Below, in pieces: positions 9,760 through 18,894 of a stretch of 39,373 bases of DNA. Origin of the DNA: Pluralibacter sp. UBA7423 (GTDB lineage Bacteria; Pseudomonadota; Gammaproteobacteria; Enterobacterales; Enterobacteriaceae); assembly GCA_002470465.1 (NCBI GenBank), contig DKMD01000001.1, positions 1 through 39,373 of the forward strand, read 5' to 3'. The notes beneath the pieces were generated by a model that made no database searches, had not been told where the DNA came from, and was given only the letters and a program-made list of their open reading frames with translations. The position numbers were made by a program, and so were the translations under genes. The first letter of the stretch is position 1. Each line of letters starts with the position of its first letter.

Positions 9760-10143
9760 ATGATTACAGGTATCCAGATTACTAAAGCTGCTAATGACGA
9801 TCTGCTGAACTCTTTCTGGCTGCTCGACAGCGAGAAAGGCGAAGCTCGCTGCCTGGTGGCAAAAGGCGGCTTCACTGAAGACCAGATTGTTGCTGTCAAC
9901 AAGCTGGGCGAAATCGAATACCGTGAAATTCCGGTAAACGTACAGCCAGAAGTCCGCGTGGAAGGCGGTCAGCACCTGAACGTGAACGTGCTGCGTCGTG
10001 AAACGCTGATGGATGCCGTTGAGCACCCGGAAAAATACCCACAGCTGACCATCCGTGTTTCCGGCTATGCGGTTCGCTTTAACTCCCTGACCCCGGAACA
10101 GCAGCGCGACGTTATCGCTCGTACTTTCACTGAAAGTCTGTAA
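9760..10143 (+). CDS. grcA: Autonomous glycyl radical cofactor GrcA (YfiD)
   Basis: A 127-residue stand-alone copy of the C-terminal glycyl-radical domain of pyruvate formate-lyase. It can replace the oxygen-damaged part of PflB and restore activity. The radical motif RVSGYAVRF is present with Gly102 as the radical site. AGAGAGG at 9747-9753 precedes the ATG. It is transcribed alone and ends at a strong bidirectional terminator. Strong FNR control is predicted from the upstream sites. Confidence 0.96.
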   Translation: MITGIQITKAANDDLLNSFWLLDSEKGEARCLVAKGGFTEDQIVAVNKLGEIEYREIPVNVQPEVRVEGGQHLNVNVLRRETLMDAVEHPEKYPQLTIRVSGYAVRFNSLTPEQQRDVIARTFTESL

Positions 10144-10161
10144 TTTCTCAGGGGTGGGAAA

Positions 10162-10194
10162 TAAAAAAGCCGGAGAACTCTCCGGCTTTTTTTT
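10162..10194. terminator. Bidirectional terminator between grcA and srmB
   Basis: An 8-bp stem AGCCGGAG (10168-10175) with CTCCGGCT (10180-10187) and loop AACT is flanked by an A-run on the left and a T-run on the right. It can therefore stop transcription from both directions. The srmB stop codon (10193-10195) lies inside the flanking T-run, so the srmB message ends within a few bases of its stop. Confidence 0.9.
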
Positions 10195-11527
10195 ACTCTT
10201 CAGTCGTCTTCTTTTCGGTCGCCACGGCGACACTTGGCTTACGACGTTTACCGATGTTTTTAGCATCGCGGTGGCGTTTCTTCACGCGCGGCTTTTCCTG
10301 CTCCGCTTTTTTCTTCTCGTCACGCTTCGCCTGCACCTTCTTCGACGGTTTGCCTTTCAGCTTCACGCTTGGTGCCCGCGTGGTCGGACGCAGTTCGTCG
10401 ATCACACGCGCCTTGAGCGGTTCTTCGATATAGCGACCGACTTTCTCCAGCAGCAGATAGTCGTGCGCTTCGACTAAGGAAATGGCGGTGCCTTTATTAC
10501 CTGCGCGACCGGTGCGACCGATGCGGTGCAGGTAGGTATCGCCGCTTAGAGGCATATCGAAGTTAAAGACGTGGCTGACGTCAGGAATATCGATCCCGCG
10601 AGCAGCAACGTCGGTTGCCACCAGAACGTTTACGCGGCCGTCAGTCAAACGCTTAATGGCTTCGTTACGTTTGATCTGCACCATTTCGCCTTCGAGATAG
10701 CAGTTGTTGATGCCTTTATCACGCAGCCAGCCTGCCAGCTCGTGCACGCGTTCACGTTTACGCACAAACACGATGGAGCGGGTGACATCATCCTGCTGCA
10801 GCAAATTGATCAGCAGGGCCGTTTTATGTTCGATGTCGTCTGCACGGTAGTACCACTGGTGAATTTTTTTACGCTCGCGGGTGGATGGCGTTGCAGAGAC
10901 TTCAACAGGATCTTCAAGCAGACGCTCGGCAAAATCTTTAATGGCATCGCCTTCCAGCGTGGCCGAGAACAGCATGGTCTGCTTGCGCCAGCGGGTTTCC
11001 CCGGCGATGGTTTCGATATCCTGGGCAAAGCCCATATCCAGCATACGATCTGCTTCATCGAGGATCAGCGTTTCTACTGCGCGGCAGTCGAAGTTTTCTT
11101 CCTTAATGTATTGCAGCAGGCGGCCGGTGGTGGCCACCACGATATCCTGGTTTTCGCTGAAGACTTCAGCGTGGTTCATATACGCCACGCCGCCGGTGAT
11201 GGTGGCGATATCCAGATGGGTATTTTTCGCCAGCTCGCGAGCGTGATCCGCCACCTGCATCGCCAGTTCGCGAGTTGGGGTCAGAATAAGAATACGTGGC
11301 GGGCCCGATTTTTTACGCGGGAAGTCGAGCAAATGCTGCAACGCGGGCAGCAGATACGCCGCCGTTTTACCGGTGCCTGTCGGCGCAGAACCGAGGACAT
11401 CACGGCCTTCGAGCGCAGGCGGGATGGCTGCAGCCTGAATGGCGGTCGGGCGTGTGAAGCCTTTCTCCTGGAGCGCGTCCAGCAGGCTATCGTCGAGTTC
11501 TAGCTCGGAAAAAGTCGTTACAGTCAT
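10193..11527 (-). CDS. srmB: ATP-dependent RNA helicase SrmB
   Basis: A 444-residue DEAD-box helicase that acts early in 50S ribosome assembly. Visible motifs: Q motif region (FTRPTAIQ), Walker A APTGTGKT 48-55, PTREL, DEAD at 157-160, SAT at 188-190, VATDVAARGID and HRIGRTGRAG in the second RecA lobe. The C-terminal tail from about residue 385 is strongly basic (KKVQAKRDEKKKAEQEKPR) and should bind rRNA. AGAGGT precedes the ATG. It diverges from trmN with 131 bases between the starts. Confidence 0.96.
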   Translation of the reverse strand: MTVTTFSELELDDSLLDALQEKGFTRPTAIQAAAIPPALEGRDVLGSAPTGTGKTAAYLLPALQHLLDFPRKKSGPPRILILTPTRELAMQVADHARELAKNTHLDIATITGGVAYMNHAEVFSENQDIVVATTGRLLQYIKEENFDCRAVETLILDEADRMLDMGFAQDIETIAGETRWRKQTMLFSATLEGDAIKDFAERLLEDPVEVSATPSTRERKKIHQWYYRADDIEHKTALLINLLQQDDVTRSIVFVRKRERVHELAGWLRDKGINNCYLEGEMVQIKRNEAIKRLTDGRVNVLVATDVAARGIDIPDVSHVFNFDMPLSGDTYLHRIGRTGRAGNKGTAISLVEAHDYLLLEKVGRYIEEPLKARVIDELRPTTRAPSVKLKGKPSKKVQAKRDEKKKAEQEKPRVKKRHRDAKNIGKRRKPSVAVATEKKTTEE

Positions 11528-11658
11528 GATCTACCTCTGTGTGGGCCGCTGATTATAGACGGAATGACCGTAATCTTCATCTGTTTGTATGGCTATCTGT
11601 TCTCGGGTATTGTGCTCTCCCCGACGCCAGAGGGATTTTTCTGAGAAGGTTGTTGATG

Positions 11659-12396
11659 ATGAGTCAGTCTCCATCCGTGCTTCGTCGCAACGGATTTACG
11701 TTTAAGCAGTTTTTTGTGGCCCACGATCGTTGTGCAATGAAAGTAGGGACGGACGGGATCCTGCTGGGTGCCTGGGCACCTATCGTGCGGGTAAAACGCG
11801 TCCTGGATATTGGTACCGGCAGCGGACTTCTGGCGCTGATGGTCGCGCAACGTACCGAGGGTTCAGTGGTCATTGACGCCGTCGAGCTGGATGCCGACGC
11901 AGCAGCTCAGGCGGCTGAAAACGTGGGTGAATCGCCATGGGCCAGCCGCATTCACATTCATACTGCGGATATTCAGCAGTGGCTGAACGAAGAAAATAGC
12001 CGGTATGATTTAATTATCAGCAACCCGCCCTATTACGAGCAAGGTGTGGATTGCGGTACGCCGCAGCGTGAGCAGGCGCGCTACACCTTATCCCTTGATC
12101 ATGTGACCCTATTGAATTGTGCGGCCAGTGCCATTACGGAAGAGGGATTTTTCTGCGTGGTGTTGCCGGAGGGCATTGGCAACACCTTTACCGAACAGGC
12201 GCTGTCGATGGGCTGGCATTTACGTCTGCGAACTGATATTGCAGAAACGGATTTGCGCCCCCCGCATCGGGTGCTGCTGGCCTTTTCGCCACGGCCTGGA
12301 GAATGCTTCAGCGACAGGCTGGTGATTCGCGGGCCAGAGCAGCAGTATTCCGAAGGCTACACCGCGCTGACCCAGGCCTTCTATTTGTTCATGTGA
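11659..12396 (+). CDS. trmN: tRNA1(Val) (adenine37-N6)-methyltransferase TrmN (YfiC)
   Basis: A class I S-adenosylmethionine enzyme that makes m6A37 in tRNA-Val. Motif I DIGTGSG lies at 50-56 and the N6-adenine catalytic motif NPPY at 122-125. The frame opens far upstream at 11539, but the ATG at 11659 begins the conserved sequence [19 protein letters not shown] and gives 245 residues as in E. coli. An adjacent in-frame ATG at 11656 is the alternative. Its last 16 bases overlap the 3' end of nadB on the other strand. Confidence 0.93.
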   Translation: MSQSPSVLRRNGFTFKQFFVAHDRCAMKVGTDGILLGAWAPIVRVKRVLDIGTGSGLLALMVAQRTEGSVVIDAVELDADAAAQAAENVGESPWASRIHIHTADIQQWLNEENSRYDLIISNPPYYEQGVDCGTPQREQARYTLSLDHVTLLNCAASAITEEGFFCVVLPEGIGNTFTEQALSMGWHLRLRTDIAETDLRPPHRVLLAFSPRPGECFSDRLVIRGPEQQYSEGYTALTQAFYLFM

Positions 12397-14000
12397 ACCA
12401 GCGGAGAGAGCACGGACGGCAGCGGGTTTTCCAGTAGCTCAGGATAGTCCAGCGTGTAGTGCAGGCCGCGGCTCTCTTTACGCATCATCGCGCAGCGGAC
12501 AATCAGTTCAGCAACCTGAACGAGGTTGCGTAGCTCGAGCAGGTTGTTGGACACCCGGAAGCGGGAATAATATTCGTCCAGCTCCTGCTGTAGCAGCGTA
12601 ATGCGGCGCAGTGCGCGCTCGAGGCGCTTCGTTGTCCGCACAATCCCGACGTAGTCCCACATAAAAAGCCGCAGCTCATGCCAGTTGTGCTGAATCACGA
12701 CCAGCTCGTCCGGATTCTCAACCCGGCTTTCATCCCAGGCGGGCAGCGTTTTAACATCACGCGCATACGGCATGCGCTTTTTGATGTCTTCCGCCGCCGA
12801 CCAGCCATACACCAGACACTCCAGCAGCGAGTTAGACGCCATACGATTCGCGCCATGCAGGCCGGTGTAGCTGACCTCGCCGATCGCATACAGCCCGTCG
12901 ACGTCGGTGCGCCCAAAATCATCCACCATCACGCCGCCGCAGGTGTAATGTGCGGCCGGAACGATGGGAACAGGTTCTTTGGTGAGGTCAATCCCGAGGC
13001 CCAACAGCTTCTCGTGGATCATCGGGAAATGCTGGCGCACAAACGCTTCCGGCTTATGACTGATGTCGAGATACATACAGTCCACGCCCAGACGCTTCAT
13101 CTCATGGTCGATGGCTCGGGCGACGATATCGCGCGGGGCGAGCTCGGCGCGTTCATCGAAATCGGGCATAAAGCGTGAGCCGTCAGGGCGTTTAAGCAAT
13201 GCACCTTCGCCGCGAAGGGCCTCCGTCAGCAGGAAATTGCGCGCCTGAGGGTGATACAGCGCCGTTGGGTGGAACTGATTGAATTCCAGATTGGCGACCC
13301 GGCAGCCCGCACGCCAGGCCATCGCAATTCCGTCGCCTGAGGAGATGTCCGGGTTGGTGGTGTACTGATACACCTTCGAGGCGCCACCCGTTGCCAGAAC
13401 AACGGATTTTGCCGCGCAGGTTTCAACAGTTTCTTTATTGCGATTCCAGATCCACGCTCCGACGACCCGGCGAGTGCCGGGCAGGCCGATTTTATCGGAG
13501 ACGATCAGGTCCACTGCGTTGCTTCGTTCGAGTACGCGAATGTTAGGATGGCTTAAAGCTTTTCCGACGAGGGTCGTTTCGACTGCTTTCCCGGTGGCGT
13601 CTGCTGCGTGGAGAATACGTCGGTGGCTGTGTCCTCCTTCACGCGTCAGGTGGTAGCTGGCTTCGCCATTAGCCTGTACTTCGGTATCGAACAGCACGCC
13701 CTGATCGATGAGCCACTGTACGCACGAGCGGGCATTGCTGGCGACAAACGACACCGCGTGGCGATCGCACAATCCTGCCCCGGCAATGAGCGTATCTTCC
13801 ACATGCGACTCAATGCTGTCCGTTTCGTCAAACACGGCGGCAATTCCGCCCTGAGCATAAAAGGTAGAGCCTTCGCTAATCGGGCCCTTGCTCAGCACAA
13901 TCACCGAGCTGTGTTCAGCCAGACGTAACGCCAGGGATAAACCGGCAGCGCCACTGCCGACGATCAGCACATCACAGGAGAGATCAGGTGTCGTTGTCAT
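12381..14000 (-). CDS. nadB: L-aspartate oxidase
   Basis: A 539-residue FAD enzyme that oxidises L-aspartate to iminoaspartate, the first step of de novo NAD synthesis (with NadA). The N-terminal dinucleotide fold shows GSGAAG at 15-20. Substrate and flavin motifs such as [13 protein letters not shown] and [13 protein letters not shown] are intact, and the C-terminal helical domain is complete. A NadR box seven bases before the start codon indicates repression when NAD is plentiful. The gene converges on trmN and diverges from the rpoE operon. Confidence 0.96.
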   Translation of the reverse strand: MTTTPDLSCDVLIVGSGAAGLSLALRLAEHSSVIVLSKGPISEGSTFYAQGGIAAVFDETDSIESHVEDTLIAGAGLCDRHAVSFVASNARSCVQWLIDQGVLFDTEVQANGEASYHLTREGGHSHRRILHAADATGKAVETTLVGKALSHPNIRVLERSNAVDLIVSDKIGLPGTRRVVGAWIWNRNKETVETCAAKSVVLATGGASKVYQYTTNPDISSGDGIAMAWRAGCRVANLEFNQFHPTALYHPQARNFLLTEALRGEGALLKRPDGSRFMPDFDERAELAPRDIVARAIDHEMKRLGVDCMYLDISHKPEAFVRQHFPMIHEKLLGLGIDLTKEPVPIVPAAHYTCGGVMVDDFGRTDVDGLYAIGEVSYTGLHGANRMASNSLLECLVYGWSAAEDIKKRMPYARDVKTLPAWDESRVENPDELVVIQHNWHELRLFMWDYVGIVRTTKRLERALRRITLLQQELDEYYSRFRVSNNLLELRNLVQVAELIVRCAMMRKESRGLHYTLDYPELLENPLPSVLSPLVHMNK

Positions 14001-14006
14001 GATTTG

Positions 14007-14024
14007 TGTTTAATTTACTAAACA
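14007..14024 (-). promoter_or_regulatory. NadR operator of nadB
   Basis: TGTTTA-N6-TAAACA is a perfect copy of the enterobacterial NadR box. It sits just upstream of the nadB start, where bound NadR would block transcription or its early steps. Confidence 0.88.
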
Positions 14025-14235
14025 ATGTCTGGCGAATGTAGCACTGCACAGGGCGGTTTAGCACGCTATTTTTTCATGGTGGTTGTAATGGCTAAACATG
14101 CAGGGGAGGGCCGGTGGTTTGTCAATCAACGAAAATTATTGCGAAGCGGGTCGTTAGTCTCAGATTTTAGGATGAAAAAAACGTTTCGTTACGGTACTCT
14201 GCGAGTTAATTTCAGACGTTTATTGCGTGCCTGAC

Positions 14236-14272
14236 ACTTCATTTAGCGGTGATAGACTTATAATGAGTGATA
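14236..14272 (+). promoter_or_regulatory. Distal rpoE promoter candidate
   Basis: A perfect -10 hexamer TATAAT lies at 14259-14264. The -35 is poor (ACTTCA at 14236-14241, spacing 17). Transcription would start near 14271, almost at the ATG of the leader ORF at 14273. The rest of the nadB-rpoE gap (14025-14235) has no gene that I can support; a 69-codon frame there has no homology that I recognise. Confidence 0.45.
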
Positions 14273-14428
14273 ATGAACTGTCTATTCGCGATCGATAAAA
14301 AGCAAAGGCGTAACGGAACTTTACGATAATAGCCCGCTCTAAGCTGTTGCTTGCTCATAGTGCAGTGTACGGAGTGGCGTTCTGATTACGCATGGGAATT
14401 AGGTTTGAGGAGACATTACCTCGGATGA
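14273..14428 (+). pseudogene. rseD: rpoE leader ORF (rseD/ORF51 position), interrupted by two stop codons
   Basis: From ATG 14273 to a TGA at 14426-14428 there are exactly 51 codons, the size of the CsrA-controlled leader ORF known upstream of E. coli rpoE. Its TGA overlaps the rpoE ATG (ATGA), the layout used for translational coupling. Here codons 19 and 20 are TAA (14327) and TAG (14330), leaving an 18-codon peptide. After the stops the frame still encodes CLLIVQCTEWRSDYAWELG, which resembles the E. coli product as I remember it. A second segment could start at TTG 14351 or GTG 14360. Identification rests on length, position and overlap. Confidence 0.6.
14315..14342 (+). promoter_or_regulatory. 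Sigma-E autoregulatory promoter of rpoE
   Basis: GGAACTT (14315-14321), a 16-base spacer and TCTAA (14338-14342) match the sigma-E consensus. Transcription should begin near 14349. This promoter lies inside the leader ORF, and the two stop codons of that ORF fall in its spacer. It gives positive feedback of sigma-E on its own operon. Confidence 0.85.
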
Positions 14429-15000
14429 GCGAGCAGTTAACGGATCAGGTCCTTGTCGAACGGGTCCAGAAGGGAGATCAGAAGGCCTTTAATTTGCTGG
14501 TGGTGCGCTATCAGCACAAAGTGGCGAGCCTGGTTTCCCGTTACGTACCGTCTGGCGACGTGCCTGACGTAGTACAAGAGTCTTTTATTAAGGCCTATCG
14601 TGCGCTGGATTCGTTCCGGGGAGATAGTGCTTTCTATACCTGGCTGTACCGTATCGCCGTGAACACGGCAAAAAACTACCTGGTTGCTCAGGGGCGACGC
14701 CCGCCGGCAAGTGATGTGGATGCAATTGAAGCAGAAAATTACGAAAGTGGCGGTGCGCTGAAAGAAATTTCGAACCCTGAGAACTTAATGTTGTCAGAAG
14801 AACTGAGACAAATAGTGTTCCGTACCATTGAGTCGCTCCCGGAAGATTTACGCATGGCAATCACGTTACGGGAGCTGGATGGTCTGAGCTATGAAGAGAT
14901 AGCCGCTATCATGGATTGTCCGGTGGGTACGGTACGTTCGCGCATTTTCCGTGCACGAGAAGCTATTGATAATAAAGTTCAACCGCTTATCAGGCGTTGA
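14425..15000 (+). CDS. rpoE: Extracytoplasmic-stress sigma factor RpoE (sigma-E)
   Basis: A 191-residue group 4 (ECF) sigma factor that directs RNA polymerase to envelope-stress genes. Region 2 includes VVQESFIKAYRALDSF and the promoter-melting segment SAFYTWLYRIAVNTAKNYL; region 4 contains the helix-turn-helix LSYEEIAAIMDCPVGTVRSRI. The start ATG 14425 gives the E. coli length. An in-frame ATG at 14392 would add 11 residues. The nearest GAGGAG is rather far upstream, which fits dependence on coupling to the leader ORF. First gene of rpoE-rseA-rseB-rseC. Confidence 0.97.
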   Translation: MSEQLTDQVLVERVQKGDQKAFNLLVVRYQHKVASLVSRYVPSGDVPDVVQESFIKAYRALDSFRGDSAFYTWLYRIAVNTAKNYLVAQGRRPPASDVDAIEAENYESGGALKEISNPENLMLSEELRQIVFRTIESLPEDLRMAITLRELDGLSYEEIAAIMDCPVGTVRSRIFRAREAIDNKVQPLIRR

Positions 15001-15031
15001 CGATAGCGGAATACTGGAAAAGGTATTAGGC

Positions 15032-15688
15032 ATGCAGAAAGAAAAACTTTCCGCCTTAATGGATGGTGAAACGCTGGATTCGGAGCTGCTCAACGAGCTG
15101 ACCCGTTCTGCTGAAATGCAAAAAACCTGGGAGAGCTACCATCTCATCCGCGACACAATGCGCGGTGAGACAGCACAGACTCTCAACTTTGATATTTCAG
15201 CCCGCGTGATGGCTGCCATTGAGAATGAACCTGTTCGCCTGGCGACGCCGCTCATTCCTGAAGCCCAACCCGCACCGCACCAGTGGCAAAATATGCCGTT
15301 CTGGAAGAAGGTTCGCCCTTGGGCTAGCTCTCTGACGCAAATGGGTGTTGCTGCTTGCGTTTCCCTCGCGGTGATCGTCGGGGTTCAGCACTACAATGGT
15401 CAATCGGATGCGACTCAGCAACCTGAAACGCCAGTGTTCAATACGCTGCCGATGATGGGTAAAGCCAGCCCGGTTAGCCTGGGTGTTCCGGCTGATGCCA
15501 GCGCTCCTGTGGGTTCCGGCCAGCAACAGCAGGTGCAGGAGCAGCGTCGTCGTATTAATGCGATGCTGCAGGACTACGAATTACAGCGTCGTCTGCACTC
15601 CGAACAGTTGCAGTTTGAACAGGCACAGACTCAGCAAGCCGCTGTTCAGGTGCCAGGTTATCAAACGTTAGGAACGCAACAGCAGTAA
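15032..15688 (+). CDS. rseA: Anti-sigma-E factor RseA
   Basis: A 218-residue single-pass inner-membrane protein that holds sigma-E inactive. The N-terminal cytoplasmic domain (about 1-66) binds sigma-E, a transmembrane helix spans about 102-118, and the rest is periplasmic with a glutamine-rich coil. The Val148-Ser149 pair, the site cut by DegS in E. coli, is present, as is Ala108-Cys109 in the membrane where RseP cuts. The start at 15032 begins the conserved MQKEKLSALMDGETLDSELL. Its stop codon shares one base with the rseB start. Confidence 0.95.
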   Translation: MQKEKLSALMDGETLDSELLNELTRSAEMQKTWESYHLIRDTMRGETAQTLNFDISARVMAAIENEPVRLATPLIPEAQPAPHQWQNMPFWKKVRPWASSLTQMGVAACVSLAVIVGVQHYNGQSDATQQPETPVFNTLPMMGKASPVSLGVPADASAPVGSGQQQQVQEQRRRINAMLQDYELQRRLHSEQLQFEQAQTQQAAVQVPGYQTLGTQQQ

Positions 15689-16641
15689 TGAAGCAATTTT
15701 GGTGTGCCATGTCACTTGTGGCTGGTAGCCTGTTCTTCTCCGCCAACGCCTCGGCTGATGTTTCGTCCGGGGCGTTGTTGCAGCAGATGAATCTGGCCAG
15801 CCAGTCTCTCAACTATGAGCTGTCGTTCGTCAGCATCAACAAGCAGGGCGTAGAATCGCTACGCTACCGCCACGCGCGTCTGAACAATCAGGCCCTGGCG
15901 CAGCTGCTGCAGATGGACGGCCCACGCCGGGAAGTGGTCCAGCGTGGGAATGAAATCAGCTATTTCGAGCCAGGCCTCGATCCCTTTACCCTGAACGGCG
16001 ATTACATCGTCGATTCACTGCCTTCGTTGGTGTATACCGACTTTAAGCGCCTTGCACCCTACTATGATTTTATCTCCGTAGGCCGTACTCGCATTGCCGA
16101 CAGGCTGTGTGAGGTGATCCGCGTTGTCGCCCGCGACGGCACCCGTTACAGCTATATTGTCTGGCTGGATTCAGAAACTAAGCTGCCGATGCGCGTCGAC
16201 CTGCTGGACAGAGACGGCGAAACGCTCGAACAGTTCCGCGTCGTGGCGTTTAACGTCAGCCAGCAGGTGAGCAGTAATATGCAAACGCTCGCTAACGCCA
16301 ACCTGCCACCGCTGTTGTCGGTGCCCGCCGGAGACAAAGTCAACTTTAACTGGTTGCCGGGCTGGCTTCCGCAAGGGTTTGTTGAGGTAGCCGGCAGCCG
16401 TCGATCGTTGCCGACGATCGAAACCCCGGTTGAATCACGCCTCTATTCCGACGGCCTGTTCAGTTTCTCAGTCAACGTGAACCGTGCCAATGCCAACAGC
16501 ATTGAACAGGTGCTCCGCACCGGGCGTCGCACGGTCAGCACCTCCGTGCGCGACAACGCAGAAATTACCATCGTCGGTGAACTGCCGCCGCAAACGGCAA
16601 AGCGCGTAGCTGACAGCATTAAATTCAAGGCAGCACAATGA
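15688..16641 (+). CDS. rseB: Sigma-E regulatory protein RseB
   Basis: A 317-residue periplasmic protein that binds the periplasmic part of RseA and shields it from DegS, and senses mislocalised lipoproteins and lipopolysaccharide. The first 23 residues form a Sec signal peptide ending in SANASA. A MucB/RseB lipoprotein-carrier-like fold and a smaller C-terminal domain follow. It overlaps rseA by one base and rseC by four, so the three are translationally coupled. Confidence 0.95.
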   Translation: MKQFWCAMSLVAGSLFFSANASADVSSGALLQQMNLASQSLNYELSFVSINKQGVESLRYRHARLNNQALAQLLQMDGPRREVVQRGNEISYFEPGLDPFTLNGDYIVDSLPSLVYTDFKRLAPYYDFISVGRTRIADRLCEVIRVVARDGTRYSYIVWLDSETKLPMRVDLLDRDGETLEQFRVVAFNVSQQVSSNMQTLANANLPPLLSVPAGDKVNFNWLPGWLPQGFVEVAGSRRSLPTIETPVESRLYSDGLFSFSVNVNRANANSIEQVLRTGRRTVSTSVRDNAEITIVGELPPQTAKRVADSIKFKAAQ

Positions 16642-17117
16642 TTAAAGAGTGGGTCACGGTAGTCTCCTGGGGCGATGGCTTCGCTCAGGTAAGCTGTGAC
16701 GTAAAATCTTCCTGTAGCAGCTGCGCCTCGCGTGCCGGATGCGGAAGTCGCGTGCTCAATAAATTAGGGCCGCAGACGGAGCATACCATCACCGTGCCAA
16801 GCGCAGCGCCTCTGGTTGTTGGCCAGAAAGTGGAGCTTGGCATTAGCGAGGGTAGCCTGCTGACGTCAGCCATGCTGGTCTACATGACGCCGTTACTGGG
16901 ATTGTTTGTTATGGCTGCGGTATTCCAACTGCTGTTCAGCAGCGATCTTGCCGCGTTTGCTGGTGGCATTCTCGGTGGCGTGGGCGGTTTTCTGGTTGCC
17001 CGTGGACTCTCCCCAAAACTCGCCTCCCGCGAAGCCTGGCAGCCGGTGATTATCAGCGTCGGCCTCCCGCCGGATCTGCTGCGAGTAGACGCATCCTCTT
17101 CTGAATTGAGCCAGTAA
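16638..17117 (+). CDS. rseC: RseC, inner-membrane redox-linked regulator
   Basis: A 159-residue membrane protein linked to positive modulation of sigma-E and to reduction of SoxR with the Rsx complex. An N-terminal cluster of Cys20, Cys26, Cys29 and Cys35 could hold an iron-sulfur centre, and two transmembrane helices lie at about 76-98 and 104-121. The start overlaps the end of rseB (ATGA). The stop codon lies within the loop of the operon terminator. Confidence 0.94.
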   Translation: MIKEWVTVVSWGDGFAQVSCDVKSSCSSCASRAGCGSRVLNKLGPQTEHTITVPSAAPLVVGQKVELGISEGSLLTSAMLVYMTPLLGLFVMAAVFQLLFSSDLAAFAGGILGGVGGFLVARGLSPKLASREAWQPVIISVGLPPDLLRVDASSSELSQ

Positions 17118-17137
17118 TTACGCTGGCTTTTATCTTT
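17109..17137 (+). terminator. Terminator of the rpoE-rseABC operon
   Basis: AGCCAG (17109-17114) pairs with CTGGCT (17123-17128), followed by a T-rich tract. The rseC stop codon TAA (17115-17117) begins the loop, so the hairpin overlaps the end of the coding sequence. Positions 17138-17302 hold no gene; they should contain the original lepA promoter, now cut off from lepA by the prophage. Confidence 0.7.
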
Positions 17138-17302
17138 ATTTACATCTCCAACAGGATCTCCTCCACGCTAACCGCTAAGCTTGCCGGAAGAGCATTTCCT
17201 GGCGACGGAGATGTAGTGTAGAATGCGGCGTTTTCGAACGATAAAACGTCAGGCGCAGACCCGCGGCCTCCAGGAATTCGTAAGGCATAATTAACTCTAA
17301 CT

Positions 17303-17350
17303 ATGAAGAATATACGTAACTTTTCGATCATCGCTCACATCGATAATTGA
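17303..17350 (+). pseudogene. lepA: Decapitated native lepA start (15-codon stub)
   Basis: The native lepA start ATG is followed by codons for [15 protein letters not shown], then TGA at 17348-17350. The first 14 residues equal those of the full lepA at 34945; the last sense codon and the stop come from phage DNA. The region upstream (AAGGC, AT-rich leader) still resembles the E. coli lepA leader. The stub is probably still transcribed and translated as a 15-residue peptide. Confidence 0.9.
17333..17343 (+). other. attL core
   Basis: GCTCACATCGA is the longest exact identity between the two ends of the prophage (other copy 34975-34985). It is codons 11-14 of lepA. To its left lies host sequence, to its right phage sequence (AATTGACACC). 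The true crossover could be slightly wider if mismatches are tolerated. Confidence 0.85.
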
Positions 17351-17474
17351 CACCTCGTCACCCTCCGCAAACCTCCGACAAAATCCCCTGAAGATCCCTA
17401 CCAAATAAGCTCTCACGAAAACAATACTGGTTGCATGTACAGTCAACCTACGACATCATAAGTCATGGTTTTTG

Positions 17475-17533
17475 TGTCCACCAGTGCGTCCATATCCTAT
17501 GATGGACACGGAACCTCTCGTTCTGATGGACAC
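17475..17533 (+). repeat. Left arm-type integrase sites (GTGTCCAT repeats)
   Basis: TGTCCACCAGTGCGTCCAT at 17475-17493 is repeated at the right end (34883-34901) with 16 of 19 bases identical. Two inverted copies of the half-site, ATGGACAC, follow at 17502-17509 and 17526-17533, ending 15 bases before the int ATG. Their position between att core and int, and recurrence at the other end, fit arm-type binding sites for the integrase. The copies next to the int start could also allow autoregulation. Confidence 0.65.
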
Positions 17534-17548
17534 ACGCAGGGATAAATC

Positions 17549-18778
17549 ATGGCTATTTCAGATAGTTATCTAAAGTCGTGCCTAGGGCGCGAACGCGACA
17601 AAGTTGAAGAGAAAGCAGACCGGGATGGACTGTGGGTGCGCATTTCCAAAAAGGGCGCCGTTACCTTTTTCTACCGATTTCGCTTCCTGGGTAAGCAGGA
17701 CAAAATGACGATCGGCAGCTACCCGGAGTTTGGGCTCAAGGCTGCGCGAGACGAAGTGACGAAGTGGGCCGCGATTCTCGCCCGTGGCGAAAACCCGCGC
17801 GTCAGGCAAAGCCTCGATAAAGCCAAAATTAACAGCCAGTACACATTCGAGGAACTGTTCCGCGAATGGCACTCCATGGTCTGCATTCAGAAAGAAACGG
17901 CCGGGCAGATCCTCCGCACGTTCGAACTACACGTTTTCCCTAAGCTCGGGAAGTACCCGGCGCATCAGCTGACGCTTCACAACTGGCTCACTGTTCTGGA
18001 TCGGTTGGCGCAGGGGTACACCGAGATTACCCGGCGTGTAATCAGCAATGGCCGGCAGTGTTATTCCTGGGCGGTTAAACGCCAGCTGCTGGAGGTCAAC
18101 CCACTGGCTGAGATGTCGGGCCGTGACTTTGGCATCCAGAAACAGATGGGCGAGCGAACGCTGGACCGGAAAGAGCTGGCGATTGTCTGGCGCGCGATAG
18201 AGGATTCCCGCCTTATCGAGCGTAACAAGATCCTCTATAAGTTGTCGCTGTTGTGGGCGTGCAGGGTCGGCGAACTCCGGCAGGCTGAAAGCGCGCATTT
18301 CGATTTTGAGGAAGGTGTCTGGACTGTGCCGTGGGAAAACCACAAGACAGGCAGGAAAAGCAAAAAGCCGATCATCCGTCCTATCATCCCCGAAATGGTC
18401 CCGATGCTCAGGCGGGCCATTGAGCTGGCGCCGGGCCGCTTCGTTTTCTCAAAATACGAAGACAAGCCGATGAGCGAAGGCTTCCACATGAGCATCAGCA
18501 GCAACCTGGTGAAGTTCATGCTGAAGGCCTATAAAGAGCAGGTTCCGCACTTCACCATTCATGATCTGCGCAGAACCGCGCGAACGAACTTCTCTGAACT
18601 GACAGAACCACACATTGCTGAGATGATGCTCGGCCACAAATTGCCTGGCGTGTGGGCGGTGTACGACAAGCACACTTATATCGAAGAGATGAGGGAGGCA
18701 TACGGAAAATGGTGGGCCCGACTGATGAGCATCATCGAGCCCGATGTTCTGGAGTTCACGCCGCGTCAAATCGGTTAA
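17549..18778 (+). CDS. int: Phage tyrosine integrase, P4-like with DUF4102 arm-binding domain
   Basis: A 409-residue site-specific recombinase. The N-terminal part (about 1-85, GLWVRISKKGAVTFFYRFRF) is the arm-DNA-binding domain of P4-type integrases; a core-binding region follows. The catalytic domain shows Arg239 (ACRVGEL), His338 and Arg341 (IHDLRRT), His363 (LGHK) and the likely nucleophile Tyr372. All catalytic residues are present and the gene looks intact. AGGGAT precedes the ATG. It lies next to attL and reads away from it. Confidence 0.95.
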   Translation: MAISDSYLKSCLGRERDKVEEKADRDGLWVRISKKGAVTFFYRFRFLGKQDKMTIGSYPEFGLKAARDEVTKWAAILARGENPRVRQSLDKAKINSQYTFEELFREWHSMVCIQKETAGQILRTFELHVFPKLGKYPAHQLTLHNWLTVLDRLAQGYTEITRRVISNGRQCYSWAVKRQLLEVNPLAEMSGRDFGIQKQMGERTLDRKELAIVWRAIEDSRLIERNKILYKLSLLWACRVGELRQAESAHFDFEEGVWTVPWENHKTGRKSKKPIIRPIIPEMVPMLRRAIELAPGRFVFSKYEDKPMSEGFHMSISSNLVKFMLKAYKEQVPHFTIHDLRRTARTNFSELTEPHIAEMMLGHKLPGVWAVYDKHTYIEEMREAYGKWWARLMSIIEPDVLEFTPRQIG

Positions 18779-18829
18779 ACAAATCGCGTCATTTTAGGAC
18801 ATCCTAGGACATCTTAAGACACTATGATG

Positions 18830-18856
18830 TTGACCCAGTATAACTGCGGTTATAAA
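18830..18856 (+). promoter_or_regulatory. Promoter with palindromic operator before the toxin-antitoxin-like pair
   Basis: TTGACC at 18830-18835 and TATAAA at 18851-18856 form a promoter with a short 15-base spacer. The palindrome TATAAC-TGCG-GTTATA (18839-18854) overlaps the -10, an arrangement typical of autorepressed toxin-antitoxin operons. Two direct copies of TAGGACATC lie just upstream (18796-18813 region). Confidence 0.5.
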
Positions 18857-18894
18857 CTGACTCTAAAATCACCAACGGTGATATGGAGGAAGGT

